From: Psychrobacter sp. I-STPA10
GTDB lineage: Bacteria; Pseudomonadota; Gammaproteobacteria; Pseudomonadales; Moraxellaceae
Assembly (NCBI RefSeq): GCF_021012795.1
Contig: NZ_VFYU01000004.1
Coordinates: 1 to 64,000 of the forward strand
Direction: 5' to 3'
DNA length: 64,000 nt
In this document: positions 45,771 to 54,782 of the stretch, in pieces
Numbering within the stretch: position 1 is the stretch's first letter
Layout of the letters: every line of letters starts with the position of its first letter
The notes under the pieces: model-generated
What the model saw: only the letters and a program-made list of their open reading frames with translations
Database searches by the model: none
What the model was told of the DNA's origin: nothing
Made by a program: the position numbers and the translations under genes

Positions 45771-46346
45771 CTAAACGACAACTTGCATGGCAATGATTGA
45801 TTTTGGCACACTGTCATCTTTCCACAGTAACGCACCCCCAGTAAACAATCCACTCTCAACCACACTAAACTTCCAAACTTCATTAGCAATAGCATTAGTA
45901 GCGGCAGCATGACTATCCACACTATCATCAACATTTATACTTGTATTTGCAAACACACTGATGCGGCACTGATTAAGTCCATCACTGCTATATATTATAT
46001 GCTGCGTGGCAATTTTTACCCCTTGATAAGGCTGCACCTGTTGATAAACCAGCTCAGGTTTAATATTCATCGCTTCTGCTAAAGATGTTATATTTTCTTG
46101 CTCAGTTTCATGCTTAGTTTTTGGGCGAAAAGCTAGTTTATTGATGGCTTGATAGTCATCATCTGTTAACCAATCAGCAATAACCAAAGGTAATACTGCA
46201 TCGCTATTGTTAACAAAATAGATATCTTCTTCATATTGCTCCTCGGTATTTATCACGGTCAAATAGTATTTTGGCTGTTTTACAGAAGTGATTTGTGGTA
46301 GGTTTGACTTACCGCTCCACTGCATATCATTCATACGCTTTTGCAT
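45771..46346 (-). CDS. Hypothetical protein
   Basis: 191 residues, AAGGTGA before the ATG. Soluble, no signal peptide, mixed alpha/beta: KYYLTVINTEEQYEEDIYFV, a central acidic helix region, and a C-terminal beta-like stretch with SGLFTGGALLW. Family not recognised. It lies after tRNA-Ser in the opposite orientation and is followed upstream by two more orphan genes on the same strand. Confidence 0.55.
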   Translation of the reverse strand: MQKRMNDMQWSGKSNLPQITSVKQPKYYLTVINTEEQYEEDIYFVNNSDAVLPLVIADWLTDDDYQAINKLAFRPKTKHETEQENITSLAEAMNIKPELVYQQVQPYQGVKIATQHIIYSSDGLNQCRISVFANTSINVDDSVDSHAAATNAIANEVWKFSVVESGLFTGGALLWKDDSVPKSIIAMQVVV

Positions 46347-46439
46347 AATTTCACCTTATTTATGGTTGTTAACTGATTTTGTTGAGCCATTTTTATGTAA
46401 TGACATTTAGATCATTTAGATATTAAAAATTAAAACTAT

Positions 46440-47444
46440 TTAATACATACCACTGTCCATTACATCTTGTATCAACTGCTTAGATAGTCTGGCAGGTAGG
46501 TTATAGGGTGGGAAATAAAGCTGATGCTGCACAAGATCATGCACAGGGCTTAAATTGCTAAAAAACTCAATGCTATCCAAAAAATCCGCATATTTTGTGC
46601 AAGGAACTTCATATCCAATGACATGACTTATCTGATTAAATAGCAATCGATGATTGATAAGATAGTGTTTTTTGATAAGGGTGATTAAAGCAGACTCATA
46701 ACTTGAGAAATCCAACTCATTCACAACATCTTCATCCATATCATCGTCATCAACCTCATAATAATCACGAATATAAGTCTCTAGAGTACGATACCCACTA
46801 AAATCTTGAGGTTGCAAAAACGCACCACGACTCATTAGCTGTATGTACTGCTCACTTGAAACTTCATTATCAAGTTGCCACCACTGCATAAAACGATAGC
46901 AGGAAAGTGGTTGTAACCCATACCCATCTAGAATGTTTCTTAACTTCAGATATTTTTGTGTATCTTGCAGATAGCTGTCCACATTTTGACAAATCTCTCC
47001 TGATGTTTCGCTATCTATCCCATGTGCTTGATAAAGCTTATCTTGCACATACGCATAAGCTGGATCTAAATCAAGCACATAATTCAATCGTTTAATAAAT
47101 GCATCATGACTACAAGCTGAGATATCCACACCAATCAGCGCTTGTATCTCACTAAACATCTGGTTATGTGACGCTGGCAACCACAATCGCACAATTTGAT
47201 GTAACTGCTGAGCAACCTGTGGCTGTAAAAGCAACTGTAATAAAGGCTTATCACAAGCAGTTGCATAATTTTTTTGCATATAGTCACTAATGACACTGGC
47301 AACGCTAGCAACATTAACGTCCTTGTTTTGGTTTTGGCTTTTTGCATCATAAAACCAATGCATAAACGTATTCACTGGTAATGCACGTAAGCAGTGATAT
47401 TGATTGGCATAACTGTCTAATATGCAACGAATGTTATCGTCCAT
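46440..47444 (-). CDS. Hypothetical protein with internal duplication
   Basis: 334 residues; AAAAGGATAAC before the ATG. No known family recognised, cytosolic by appearance. The two halves are homologous: ILDSYANQ...FMHWF (about 8-30) pairs with ILDGYGLQPLSCYRFMQWW (about 148-166), and FSEIQALIGVDISAC ... FIKRLNYVLDLDPAYAYVQ (about 96-137) pairs with FNQISHVIGYEVPC ... FLDSIEFFSNLSPVHDLVQ (about 267-312). It therefore contains a roughly 150-residue helical module twice. Confidence 0.6.
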   Translation of the reverse strand: MDDNIRCILDSYANQYHCLRALPVNTFMHWFYDAKSQNQNKDVNVASVASVISDYMQKNYATACDKPLLQLLLQPQVAQQLHQIVRLWLPASHNQMFSEIQALIGVDISACSHDAFIKRLNYVLDLDPAYAYVQDKLYQAHGIDSETSGEICQNVDSYLQDTQKYLKLRNILDGYGLQPLSCYRFMQWWQLDNEVSSEQYIQLMSRGAFLQPQDFSGYRTLETYIRDYYEVDDDDMDEDVVNELDFSSYESALITLIKKHYLINHRLLFNQISHVIGYEVPCTKYADFLDSIEFFSNLSPVHDLVQHQLYFPPYNLPARLSKQLIQDVMDSGMY

Positions 47445-47504
47445 AAGTTATCCTTTTTAGGTGAATCGGTTAATGATTTTGTGGTATGGCTGTTGTTTGC
47501 CAAA

Positions 47505-47612
47505 TATAGACAATCTAATATAATTTCACCACAAGGCAACCGAGTGCAGATAGTACAAGTAGCACATTGAGTGAGGTTAACACCGTGGTGGATTTATATT
47601 AGGCAGACTATA
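47505..47612. repeat. MITE-like element C, copy 2
   Basis: Begins TATAGACAATCTAATATAAT and ends TTATATTAGGCAGACTATA; interior in inverse orientation relative to the copy at 39596. Located between two orphan genes. Confidence 0.75.
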
Positions 47613-47629
47613 TAAGAGACTAAAACTGA

Positions 47630-48307
47630 TTAAAAATCAGCAGCAATATAAAGTGTGTGCGTCGCTCCACGCTCAACGCCATTTTCATCTGTCAAGAGCA
47701 CCCGATAGCCCTTGATAACCCCATCAAAGGGAATGCTGTCTTGCAACTTGGCATGGTGTTGTTTGATTTGCTGATAAATAACTTGTAACTGCTGCTCCCT
47801 ATCTAATAAGCGTATGCCATCAGCAAGTGGTACATGAGTGTATTTTGACACTGCCATTGTATTAAAAAACGAAGGGGTAAAATTATCATTAAAGTGAATA
47901 TCAGCATAGACCACAGGTTTAACTGCATGTAGCACCTTGTCTGCATACTGTTTTAATGGCTGTAGTAATGGCTGATACTCAGCCTGAGCAATCCCTAATA
48001 CCTGACATAAGACTTGAATAAATTCAGTCGTTGAATATTTAAAATCGTAACTGGGCTTAGTTAGACCTAAATATGGTGAAGATAATACTTGGGCTAAACG
48101 CCTTAAAGCTTTGTTATGTTTTAAAGTTTTGTATGGTTGCAGGTTGGATTGACTGGATTGATGGAGCTGATAACCCATAGCAATAAGAATTTGTGTATGG
48201 CTAAGGTGTTGTTGCTCAATCTGTTTTAAGATAAGTGTTTGTAATGAGTTGCCATTATCTTCAAGGAAATGAGTGCTATGTTGACTAGAATGACTAGAAA
48301 AAGTCAT
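47630..48307 (-). CDS. Hypothetical protein
   Basis: 225 residues; AAGGAG 8 bases before the ATG. Gln/His/Leu-rich N-terminal helices (IEQQHLSHTQILIAMGY), a possible helical pair KTLKHNKALRRLAQVLSSPY, and a C-terminal beta-like segment GVIKGYRVLLTDENGVERG. No signal peptide and no known family recognised. A 31-bp palindrome lies about 200 bp upstream. Confidence 0.55.
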   Translation of the reverse strand: MTFSSHSSQHSTHFLEDNGNSLQTLILKQIEQQHLSHTQILIAMGYQLHQSSQSNLQPYKTLKHNKALRRLAQVLSSPYLGLTKPSYDFKYSTTEFIQVLCQVLGIAQAEYQPLLQPLKQYADKVLHAVKPVVYADIHFNDNFTPSFFNTMAVSKYTHVPLADGIRLLDREQQLQVIYQQIKQHHAKLQDSIPFDGVIKGYRVLLTDENGVERGATHTLYIAADF

Positions 48308-48505
48308 GGGGGATACTCCTTATACTTTGACTGTGCTTATGTTTATATCTAGAAAATCAAGCACAGACACCATACTCAAGGTATTAAGTGATAAGGTGTT
48401 GTGCGTTTTACCAGTGGTTGTTTTGCATCGTGCTGGAAGTAGCGATAAACCCACGATGTACGGCTATATTAGCAATTCAATTTTTTGCTGTCTAGAGGTA
48501 ACAAC

Positions 48506-48560
48506 ATACTATGCGACATTGAATGTCGCATAGTATCTGGCATAGTATCTGGCATAGTGT
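48506..48560. promoter_or_regulatory. 31-bp palindrome with adjoining 12-bp direct repeats
   Basis: ATACTATGCGACATT (48506-48520) and AATGTCGCATAGTAT (48522-48536) are perfect arms around one G. The CATAGTATCTGG unit then repeats (48529-48540, 48541-48552) and a third diverged unit follows. It lacks a T-tract, so an operator is as likely as a terminator. It sits in a 317-bp gap between the Epd/GAPDH gene end and an orphan gene start. Confidence 0.55.
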
Positions 48561-48624
48561 CTATAAGTTGAATACTGGATAAATTAAAGCAGAATATAGC
48601 TTAGTGGTATAAGAGCACATCAAA

Positions 48625-49845
48625 CTAATCCTGAGCATTAATCTCACTTAAAAACAAACACATATCCAATAAGCGATTGGCATAACCCCACTCATTATCA
48701 TACCAAGCAAAAACCTTAAACTGATTGCCCACTTGCATCAGCTGCTGCCCATCAATGATCAGCGACTGCGGCTGATGAATAAAATCACTGGAGACCAATG
48801 GCTCATCGGTATAATCCATAATACCTGCCAGTCTGCCTTTTTTATCTTCACAAGACTGTTTTAGAGTCTGCTCAAGCTGTGCCAAAGTTACCTGTTTTTG
48901 GAACACAAAAGTCACATCAATCGCTGCCACATCAATGGTAGGCACACGAATAGAATGACCATTAATTCGTCCTTGCATCTGCGGTAATACCCGCTCAGTA
49001 GCCGCAATGCTACTTGAGGTAGTTGGGATAATATTATGCCCTGAGGCTCGAGCACGGCGTAAATCTCGATGCGCCTGATCAAGTACGGTCTGATCGGCAG
49101 TAACTGCATGAATCTCTGTCATCATCACCGAGTCTATACCAAAGGCTTTATCTAAGACATCAATCAAGGGTACTAAGGCTTGGGTAGTGCAAGATACGCT
49201 AGAGATGATAGGTAGTCTACGCGTCAGTAGCTCATCATTAACCCCCATCACGATACAAGCATCGACATGATCAAAGGGAGCTGCACCAATAATTACCTGC
49301 TTTGCCCCTGCTTTAAGATGACGCTTGGCATCTTGGTAACTACGAAAATGCCCTGTACATTCTAATACCACATCAATATCCAATAGCTGCCACGGCAATT
49401 GCTCTGGCTGCCTAATATGTAGCATCTGGATATCATAATACTTATCCACCTTACTAAGGCGCAGCACTTCATTAGGCTGCACAGCAGTATTTTGCTGCGA
49501 TACCTCTTTTTTCATCTGTACTATCTGTGCTTGCACCCCAAGTTTGCTTAAACGTCCATGCGCACTATCAAACTTGAGTAGATGCAACAAAGTCTCGCTG
49601 TCTGCCACATCATTAATGGCAACAATTTGTAGCGATTTGTCTAATATTTCAAAACGCTCAATTAATGCCCGCACTACATTACGACCAATACGACCAAAGC
49701 CGTTAATGGCAACTTTAAGTGTGGGTTTGGCATTTATGCTAGTACTATGCGTATTGGCTATGGATAAATTATCTGCTCGCACCATCTGGCTGGCTGATGA
49801 ATGCTCGCTATTTGATGATACTGGATCAATTTGATTATCAGACAA
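48625..49845 (-). CDS. Erythrose-4-phosphate/glyceraldehyde-3-phosphate dehydrogenase
   Basis: 406 residues from a TTG at 49845 (an ATG at 49785 is an alternative and would remove 20 residues of a Ser/Asn-rich extension). NAD fold VAINGFGRIGRNVVRAL (about 45-61), catalytic Cys219 in SVSCTTQ and His246 in MTEIHAVTAD. DLRRARASGHNIIP and IRVPTIDVAAIDVTF are closer to Epd than to GapA, and the usual SCTTN is SCTTQ here. Epd oxidises erythrose-4-phosphate for pyridoxal phosphate synthesis. The exact substrate cannot be settled by eye. Confidence 0.85.
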   Translation of the reverse strand: MSDNQIDPVSSNSEHSSASQMVRADNLSIANTHSTSINAKPTLKVAINGFGRIGRNVVRALIERFEILDKSLQIVAINDVADSETLLHLLKFDSAHGRLSKLGVQAQIVQMKKEVSQQNTAVQPNEVLRLSKVDKYYDIQMLHIRQPEQLPWQLLDIDVVLECTGHFRSYQDAKRHLKAGAKQVIIGAAPFDHVDACIVMGVNDELLTRRLPIISSVSCTTQALVPLIDVLDKAFGIDSVMMTEIHAVTADQTVLDQAHRDLRRARASGHNIIPTTSSSIAATERVLPQMQGRINGHSIRVPTIDVAAIDVTFVFQKQVTLAQLEQTLKQSCEDKKGRLAGIMDYTDEPLVSSDFIHQPQSLIIDGQQLMQVGNQFKVFAWYDNEWGYANRLLDMCLFLSEINAQD

Positions 49846-49876
49846 GGGGGACTCTCTACAAAATGCTTTTAAAATC

Positions 49877-50046
49877 TAAGAACCTGTATTCATAATCCAA
49901 AATCAGGGGAGTTTTAAACTAAAATTGCGTAATACAAGGCAAATTTGGGGGTGAATAGTCACTCTATTTAACTCAAAATTTAACGCCGTAGTACGTCTAT
50001 TTTAGGCAAAAAGCCACCATTATGGGTTGTGAATACAGCTTCTAAG
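49877..50046. repeat. MITE-like element B, full copy
   Basis: TAAGAACCTGTATTCATAATCC at the left (given in parts) and GGGTTGTGAATACAGCTTCTA at the right, interior as in the 61948 copy. The right end contains the stop codon of the helicase gene (TAG, 50042-50044 on the minus strand). Confidence 0.8.
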
Positions 50047-51859
50047 GGCCAATAAAAATTAATGCTAAACGAATGCTATTATAATCAATACGTTCACGCA
50101 AATAATCAAAGATGGGTTTGAGTTTGACATTACCTTTATCATCAAAATCATTGGGATCATTGGCAGCTTTAATGGCAATATAGGCAGTACCTACCTGTGT
50201 CATCACTTCATCACTTGGGCGTAGATGCTCACAAGCGAGACTTGGATCTTGTTTTTTAAGCTCACTTAAATGGCGCATAATGGTGGCTTGTGATAGCTCC
50301 CGAGCTTGTGCGATCTCTGCAATACTGAGACTTTCTTCTAATAATAACCGAGTCTCTAGTAAGGTGCTGCTTGATTTATCTGTCACTTGATTACCAAGTT
50401 TTTCTTTTTTCTCATTTTGCTGCTTAAGACGCTCTTGACGTTTTTTGCGTATCTTTTCATAAGATTCGATCACAGCTTGGCTCAGTGTACCACCAGATTT
50501 TAAAATAAAGTTATTGTGTGCTTTATCTAGACTGTCTTCATCAAGTTTGGCATGACTGGCGACCATCTCCTCAGACAGCTCATGGAAACGGCGATCTGCA
50601 CCTCTTGCCAATGGGTCAAGCTTTAGACTCATTTCATTCATACCAAGTAACTGTAAGCCTGAGAGTGATTTTAACCGTGACAACGCCACATAGCCCTGTC
50701 CAAGCTCAAAGGTCTTGGACAAATCGATCTCGGCTGCCTCAAGGGTCATGCCTTGCGATTTATGAATGGTTATCGCCCATGCCAATGCCAAAGGTATCTG
50801 GCTGTAGCTTGCCAACACTTCACCATTTTCATCCTCAATCACCCACTCTTCTGCCTCTGCCATGACTTTATCACCATCATTAAGCTGAATCACAGGCAGT
50901 TTAATGCCTTCGGGTTTATCTGCTTTGAGTGGCTTAAAATCCACCACCACACCCATGCTGCCATTAGAGACACCAAGCTCACTATTATTTTTGATAAACA
51001 TCACTTTTGCACCCACTTTTAATACCAACTCATCACAGGTGCGCACATTTTTTTTCAGTGTCTCAACCAATTTATCATCGCCAAAAGTCGTGGCAGAAAA
51101 TTTAACAGGTGTGCCAGGGAGCGCATCTAACTCACGCTCATTGACTTGATTGATATTCATTTTATGCGTATATAAGCGAGTACGATTTTGCTTGATATCC
51201 TGCATCTGTGTTGCTTGCAGTGCATCGATGGCATCATAAGTAATGGTTTGCTGACGTATTTGATTTAATATGCTATCTAATGTCAATCCATACTCAGAAC
51301 CACTACTATCATCAGCAACATCTTGACGATGCTGCTCGGTCAAATAGCAAATATGGAAATCTGCCTCCAACCATGCCGCCGACATAAACGCAAATTTATC
51401 ACGATTTGTCTCAGTACGCGCCCCCACTGGTGGCAATTGAAAGAAATCACCTGCCACCACCACTTGTATACCACCAAATGCTGCCTCACTTTGGCGTACA
51501 TGCTTTAGCACAGTATTCACCAAATCTAGTTGTTTGGCATGTAGCATCGAGATTTCATCAATAATCAATACGGCAGTATCTTTTATGCGTTCAGTTAAGT
51601 AGCGTTTACGACTTAAATTGCTTAAATCACGCTCACTTAGCTCGTCTTTAATGCCAATACCAGACCAACTATGAATGGTCACCCCACTCATGTGTGTTGC
51701 TGCAATACCTGTACTTGCGGTTACTGCCACAGGCACACGCCGAGCTCGCAAATAGTGTATATACTGGTTTAGGGTATAGGTTTTACCTGAGCCTGCTGAG
51801 CCTGTTAAAAAGACATTGTTACCAGTTTTTAGAATATCAAGAGCAGTAGATTGATGCAT
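50042..51859 (-). CDS. Pif1-like helicase with C-terminal HTH
   Basis: 605 residues from the ATG at 51859 (frame open to TTG 51874). Superfamily 1B helicase of the Pif1/RecD group: motif I FLTGSAGSGKTYT (about 17-29), Ia VTASTGIAA, motif II LIIDEISML (about 99-107), motif III VVVAGDFFQLPP, TEQHRQ, ITIHKSQGMT and YVALSRLKS (motifs V-VI). After a Lys-rich coiled linker (EKIRKKRQERLKQQNEKKEK in part) the end carries a helix-turn-helix (LSIAEIAQARELSQATIMRH) of the type seen at the C-terminus of RecQ and Pif1-like helicases. It probably resolves G-quadruplexes or replication barriers. The stop codon is supplied by a MITE-like element. Confidence 0.9.
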   Translation of the reverse strand: MHQSTALDILKTGNNVFLTGSAGSGKTYTLNQYIHYLRARRVPVAVTASTGIAATHMSGVTIHSWSGIGIKDELSERDLSNLSRKRYLTERIKDTAVLIIDEISMLHAKQLDLVNTVLKHVRQSEAAFGGIQVVVAGDFFQLPPVGARTETNRDKFAFMSAAWLEADFHICYLTEQHRQDVADDSSGSEYGLTLDSILNQIRQQTITYDAIDALQATQMQDIKQNRTRLYTHKMNINQVNERELDALPGTPVKFSATTFGDDKLVETLKKNVRTCDELVLKVGAKVMFIKNNSELGVSNGSMGVVVDFKPLKADKPEGIKLPVIQLNDGDKVMAEAEEWVIEDENGEVLASYSQIPLALAWAITIHKSQGMTLEAAEIDLSKTFELGQGYVALSRLKSLSGLQLLGMNEMSLKLDPLARGADRRFHELSEEMVASHAKLDEDSLDKAHNNFILKSGGTLSQAVIESYEKIRKKRQERLKQQNEKKEKLGNQVTDKSSSTLLETRLLLEESLSIAEIAQARELSQATIMRHLSELKKQDPSLACEHLRPSDEVMTQVGTAYIAIKAANDPNDFDDKGNVKLKPIFDYLRERIDYNSIRLALIFIGP

Positions 51860-52194
51860 ACAAATTACAACCAAATAATTTAATTTATGATTTTCCCTGC
51901 TAATGTTTCATCACTTAATGAAGAAAGGGTTAGCTTTTTTGCTATTTTCTTAAAGTCCTTATTATGACAGGTAGAATAAGTTTGTTCTATTTGTATCTTA
52001 ATAGAGTTAGCCATTCAATTTTAAAACCTACCAAACTTGAGTAAAAATGCTATTTTAGCATCTATATTATCATTATAATTTAAAATTAGTTTATTTTTTA
52101 TTTATAAAAAGGTATATTAAAGCAGCTATCTAACTATTAATTTATGACTAATACTACATGGATAATATAGTCTGCCTACTATAAAACAAATGAT
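51860..52194. other. Intergenic region
   Basis: AT-rich spacer of about 330 bp between divergent genes; no gene supported. It carries promoters in both directions in principle, and its last 30 bp include a fragment of repeat C. Confidence 0.35.
52167..52186. repeat. Fragment of MITE-like element C
   Basis: ATAGTCTGCCTACTATAAAA is the terminal 20 bp of repeat C as seen at 39597. The element is truncated immediately before the start of the zinc-ribbon membrane protein gene. Confidence 0.65.
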
Positions 52195-53361
52195 ATGGAC
52201 AATCTAAAGCAAGATAATGTTCAACACAAGCCAAAAAAAGACAATAAAAATAGCGATTTGTTTAAGCGATGGTTTGCCAATATCGGCTATGACTGTCCGC
52301 ATACTCATTGTGGTCAGCACTTTACTTTTCCGATTAATAAAAAAGGTATTTTATTTTGTCCTCATTGTCAGCAAAGTATTTTATTAAATGATCCTAATAA
52401 CGAGTTGAAGCTAGTAGACATAAAAATAAGGAAGTTTAACTTCCAATTTGAATGGAAATATTTAACCAAGCCTAAATATTGGCTGCTTTGTATCATATTT
52501 TTATTCATATTAGTTTTATTCCGTTGGATTCAATCACATATCTTAGATGAAGGTTTCTACTTAATATTAACATGTCTATATCTTTCTTATATCTTTTTGA
52601 TTTTATTAAAAAGTTACTTAGCAAGAGGATATAGAGATTTTTTACTTATTTTTACACATTATAATAAGCCTATTTATGCAGGCGTCGATAATTTAGTAAC
52701 AGTTACAAAATATCCATTTACTTATGTTGCTCCAAATGGTTATTTAATTGTCAATCAGCCCACCAATCGAGATATCTTCTCCAGTTATGATGACATCAAC
52801 TGTTGTCTACAATGTCACTCACAACAATTGATTAACTTAAACACTGTACTAATTTTAGATTCTAAGTTTTTTGAAACCCATCACATACCTCGACCCAAAC
52901 AATTTCCCAAAAGTGGTTTTAACTTTGCGACTAAAACTTATGTCAACATGAATAAATCAAAATATATTGTATGTTTAAACTGTCTTTCTTACTTTCAATG
53001 GAAAAAACTAAAACCTTCTATAGCAAATAAAAATATTCTATTTTACATCATTAAAATATTTAAAATAATTTTGAACATAATATTCTTTATGGCATTATTA
53101 ATTTTTTATCTGGCAATTATAGCTATATTTTCTCTATGTATTGATATGGCAATGTTTTATATCATGTCAAATCTTCCCACATCAGATTTAGCACTATTTA
53201 GTTTGGCGTGGTGGAAGCGCAGTATGACTGCACTGGCCTACTTTTTAGTCACCAGCATATATTTGCAATTTATATTTTTCATTATTTTCTCTGCTAAGTG
53301 GGACAAAATTAAATTTAATAAAAATAAGATAACACTCCAACAGCTTAAGATGGATTATTAA
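52195..53361 (+). CDS. AT-rich zinc-ribbon membrane protein of unknown function
   Basis: 388 residues, visibly more AT-rich than neighbouring genes. N-terminal zinc ribbon CPHTHCGQHF ... FCPHCQQ (about 30-61), then two hydrophobic segments (about 95-112, 120-140), a central soluble part with two further CxxC pairs (CLQC near 203, CLNC near 262), then two or three membrane segments near 285-320 and 345-375. Six or more Cys in CxxC pairs suggest bound Zn. No family recognised. The base composition and the isolated position suggest acquisition or a rapidly evolving gene. Confidence 0.65.
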   Translation: MDNLKQDNVQHKPKKDNKNSDLFKRWFANIGYDCPHTHCGQHFTFPINKKGILFCPHCQQSILLNDPNNELKLVDIKIRKFNFQFEWKYLTKPKYWLLCIIFLFILVLFRWIQSHILDEGFYLILTCLYLSYIFLILLKSYLARGYRDFLLIFTHYNKPIYAGVDNLVTVTKYPFTYVAPNGYLIVNQPTNRDIFSSYDDINCCLQCHSQQLINLNTVLILDSKFFETHHIPRPKQFPKSGFNFATKTYVNMNKSKYIVCLNCLSYFQWKKLKPSIANKNILFYIIKIFKIILNIIFFMALLIFYLAIIAIFSLCIDMAMFYIMSNLPTSDLALFSLAWWKRSMTALAYFLVTSIYLQFIFFIIFSAKWDKIKFNKNKITLQQLKMDY

Positions 53362-53463
53362 AATATATGTGGCTACGCTTCACTTTACTCACCTGATTTA
53401 AACTTTAGCACTGGCGTTTTGATGCTATCATAGAGGTATGTTGTTATTGATAAGATGTGAGAT

Positions 53464-54366
53464 ATGATGAAGTTACATGCGTTACCTAAAGTATGTTTGA
53501 GCTCTAAAACTGCTAAAAGAAATGATGACTTAAAAAAACTGGATTTAAGCTGCCCACAGATCATGGGGATATTAAATGTCACCCCTGACTCGTTTTCAGA
53601 TGGTGGGCAATTTAATGCAGTAGATAAAGCAGTCACACATGCGCAGGCAATGATAGACGCTGGCGCAAGTATTATTGATGTGGGCGGTGAATCCACTCGT
53701 CCTAATGCCACTCCTGTCAGCATTGAGCAAGAGATGCAGCGGGTCGTGCCTGTGGTACAAGCATTGCGAGCGCAATGTGACCCGAATGTATGGATTTCGA
53801 TTGATACCAGCACGCCTGAGGTAATGCAAGCTTGTGTAGAGGCAGGTGCAGATATTTGGAATGATGTGCGTGCACTGCGCCGAGAGGGTGCGCTTGCAAT
53901 GGCGGTTAAGCTTGATATACCAGTAATTTTGATGCACATACGCGGTGAGCCAACGACGATGGATGGCTTGGCGGTCTATGAGGATGTGGTCAGTGAAGTC
54001 ATGGATGAGTTGTCTACCACCGTAAAGATGGCACTAAATGCTGGAGTACATCGTAAGCATATTATTATTGATCCCGGGTTTGGCTTTGCCAAGGGTTATG
54101 AGCATCATCGCCAACTGTTATCACAACTATACCACTTACATACACTAAACCTACCAATTTTGTTTGGGGTATCACGTAAACGATTTTTGGGTGAAGTACT
54201 AAGTAAAACAGGTTTGCCAGCATTTGCCAATAATACCGCCAATGAGCGTGATGCAGTAGGTATGGCAGCAGCACTATTGGCGGTACAACAAGGAGCCAGC
54301 ATCATTCGCACTCACAATGTGGCAATGACCAAGCAAGCGTTAGCGTTATGGCAGCAAATAGGATAG
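53464..54366 (+). CDS. folP: Dihydropteroate synthase
   Basis: 300 residues. Condenses p-aminobenzoate with pterin pyrophosphate in folate synthesis; the target of sulfonamides. Signatures: IMGILNVTPDSFSDGGQF (about 34-51), GASIIDVGGESTRPNA (about 74-89), SIDTSTPEV, LMHIRGEPTTM, DPGFGFAKGYEHH and GVSRKRFLGEVL. A 30-residue basic N-terminal extension precedes the domain. A terminator-like hairpin follows. Confidence 0.97.
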   Translation: MMKLHALPKVCLSSKTAKRNDDLKKLDLSCPQIMGILNVTPDSFSDGGQFNAVDKAVTHAQAMIDAGASIIDVGGESTRPNATPVSIEQEMQRVVPVVQALRAQCDPNVWISIDTSTPEVMQACVEAGADIWNDVRALRREGALAMAVKLDIPVILMHIRGEPTTMDGLAVYEDVVSEVMDELSTTVKMALNAGVHRKHIIIDPGFGFAKGYEHHRQLLSQLYHLHTLNLPILFGVSRKRFLGEVLSKTGLPAFANNTANERDAVGMAAALLAVQQGASIIRTHNVAMTKQALALWQQIG

Positions 54367-54371
54367 TAGTA

Positions 54372-54397
54372 CAATTGGGAAAATAGTTTCCCAATTG
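54372..54397. terminator. Hairpin after folP
   Basis: CAATTGGGAAA / TTTCCCAATTG with an ATAG loop. A second one, AGGGATTT / AAATCCCCT, lies at 54413-54430. The T-run after each is weak. Confidence 0.5.
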
Positions 54398-54499
54398 CTT
54401 TCGAATTAAACGAGGGATTTAAAATCCCCTGTTGTTTCACTATTAAAAAACTACTCTATGATTTATATATTTAAAAACTAAGATTATTAGGAGAATGAG

Positions 54500-54775
54500 A
54501 TGTCTGATTTTCAACCTACTGATGAACAACGCCGTATCATTTATCAAGCCCGCCGTGGGTTAAAAGAACTTGATTTTTATATCGATCCGTATGTCAAAAA
54601 TCATTATTTGACCGCCGATGCCACCGAGCAAGCCACGTTTGCAAAACTGCTGTCTTATGAAGATCCTGATTTGTTAAACTTTTTTATGAACCAAGACACA
54701 CCTGATGATGCCCAAGTAGCTGAGTTAATTGCAAAGTTAAAAGCGTATCAACATTCACCTGACTCTGCTCATTAG
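54500..54775 (+). CDS. sdhE: FAD assembly factor SdhE
   Basis: 91 residues. The ARRGLKELDFYIDPY motif (about 17-31) contains the RRG(L/M)KE signature that contacts the flavoprotein. SdhE promotes covalent attachment of FAD to succinate dehydrogenase. AGGAGAATG ribosome site. It is followed 7 bp later by the YgfX-like gene, the usual sdhE-ygfX pair. Confidence 0.92.
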   Translation: MSDFQPTDEQRRIIYQARRGLKELDFYIDPYVKNHYLTADATEQATFAKLLSYEDPDLLNFFMNQDTPDDAQVAELIAKLKAYQHSPDSAH

Positions 54776-54782
54776 AACGACA

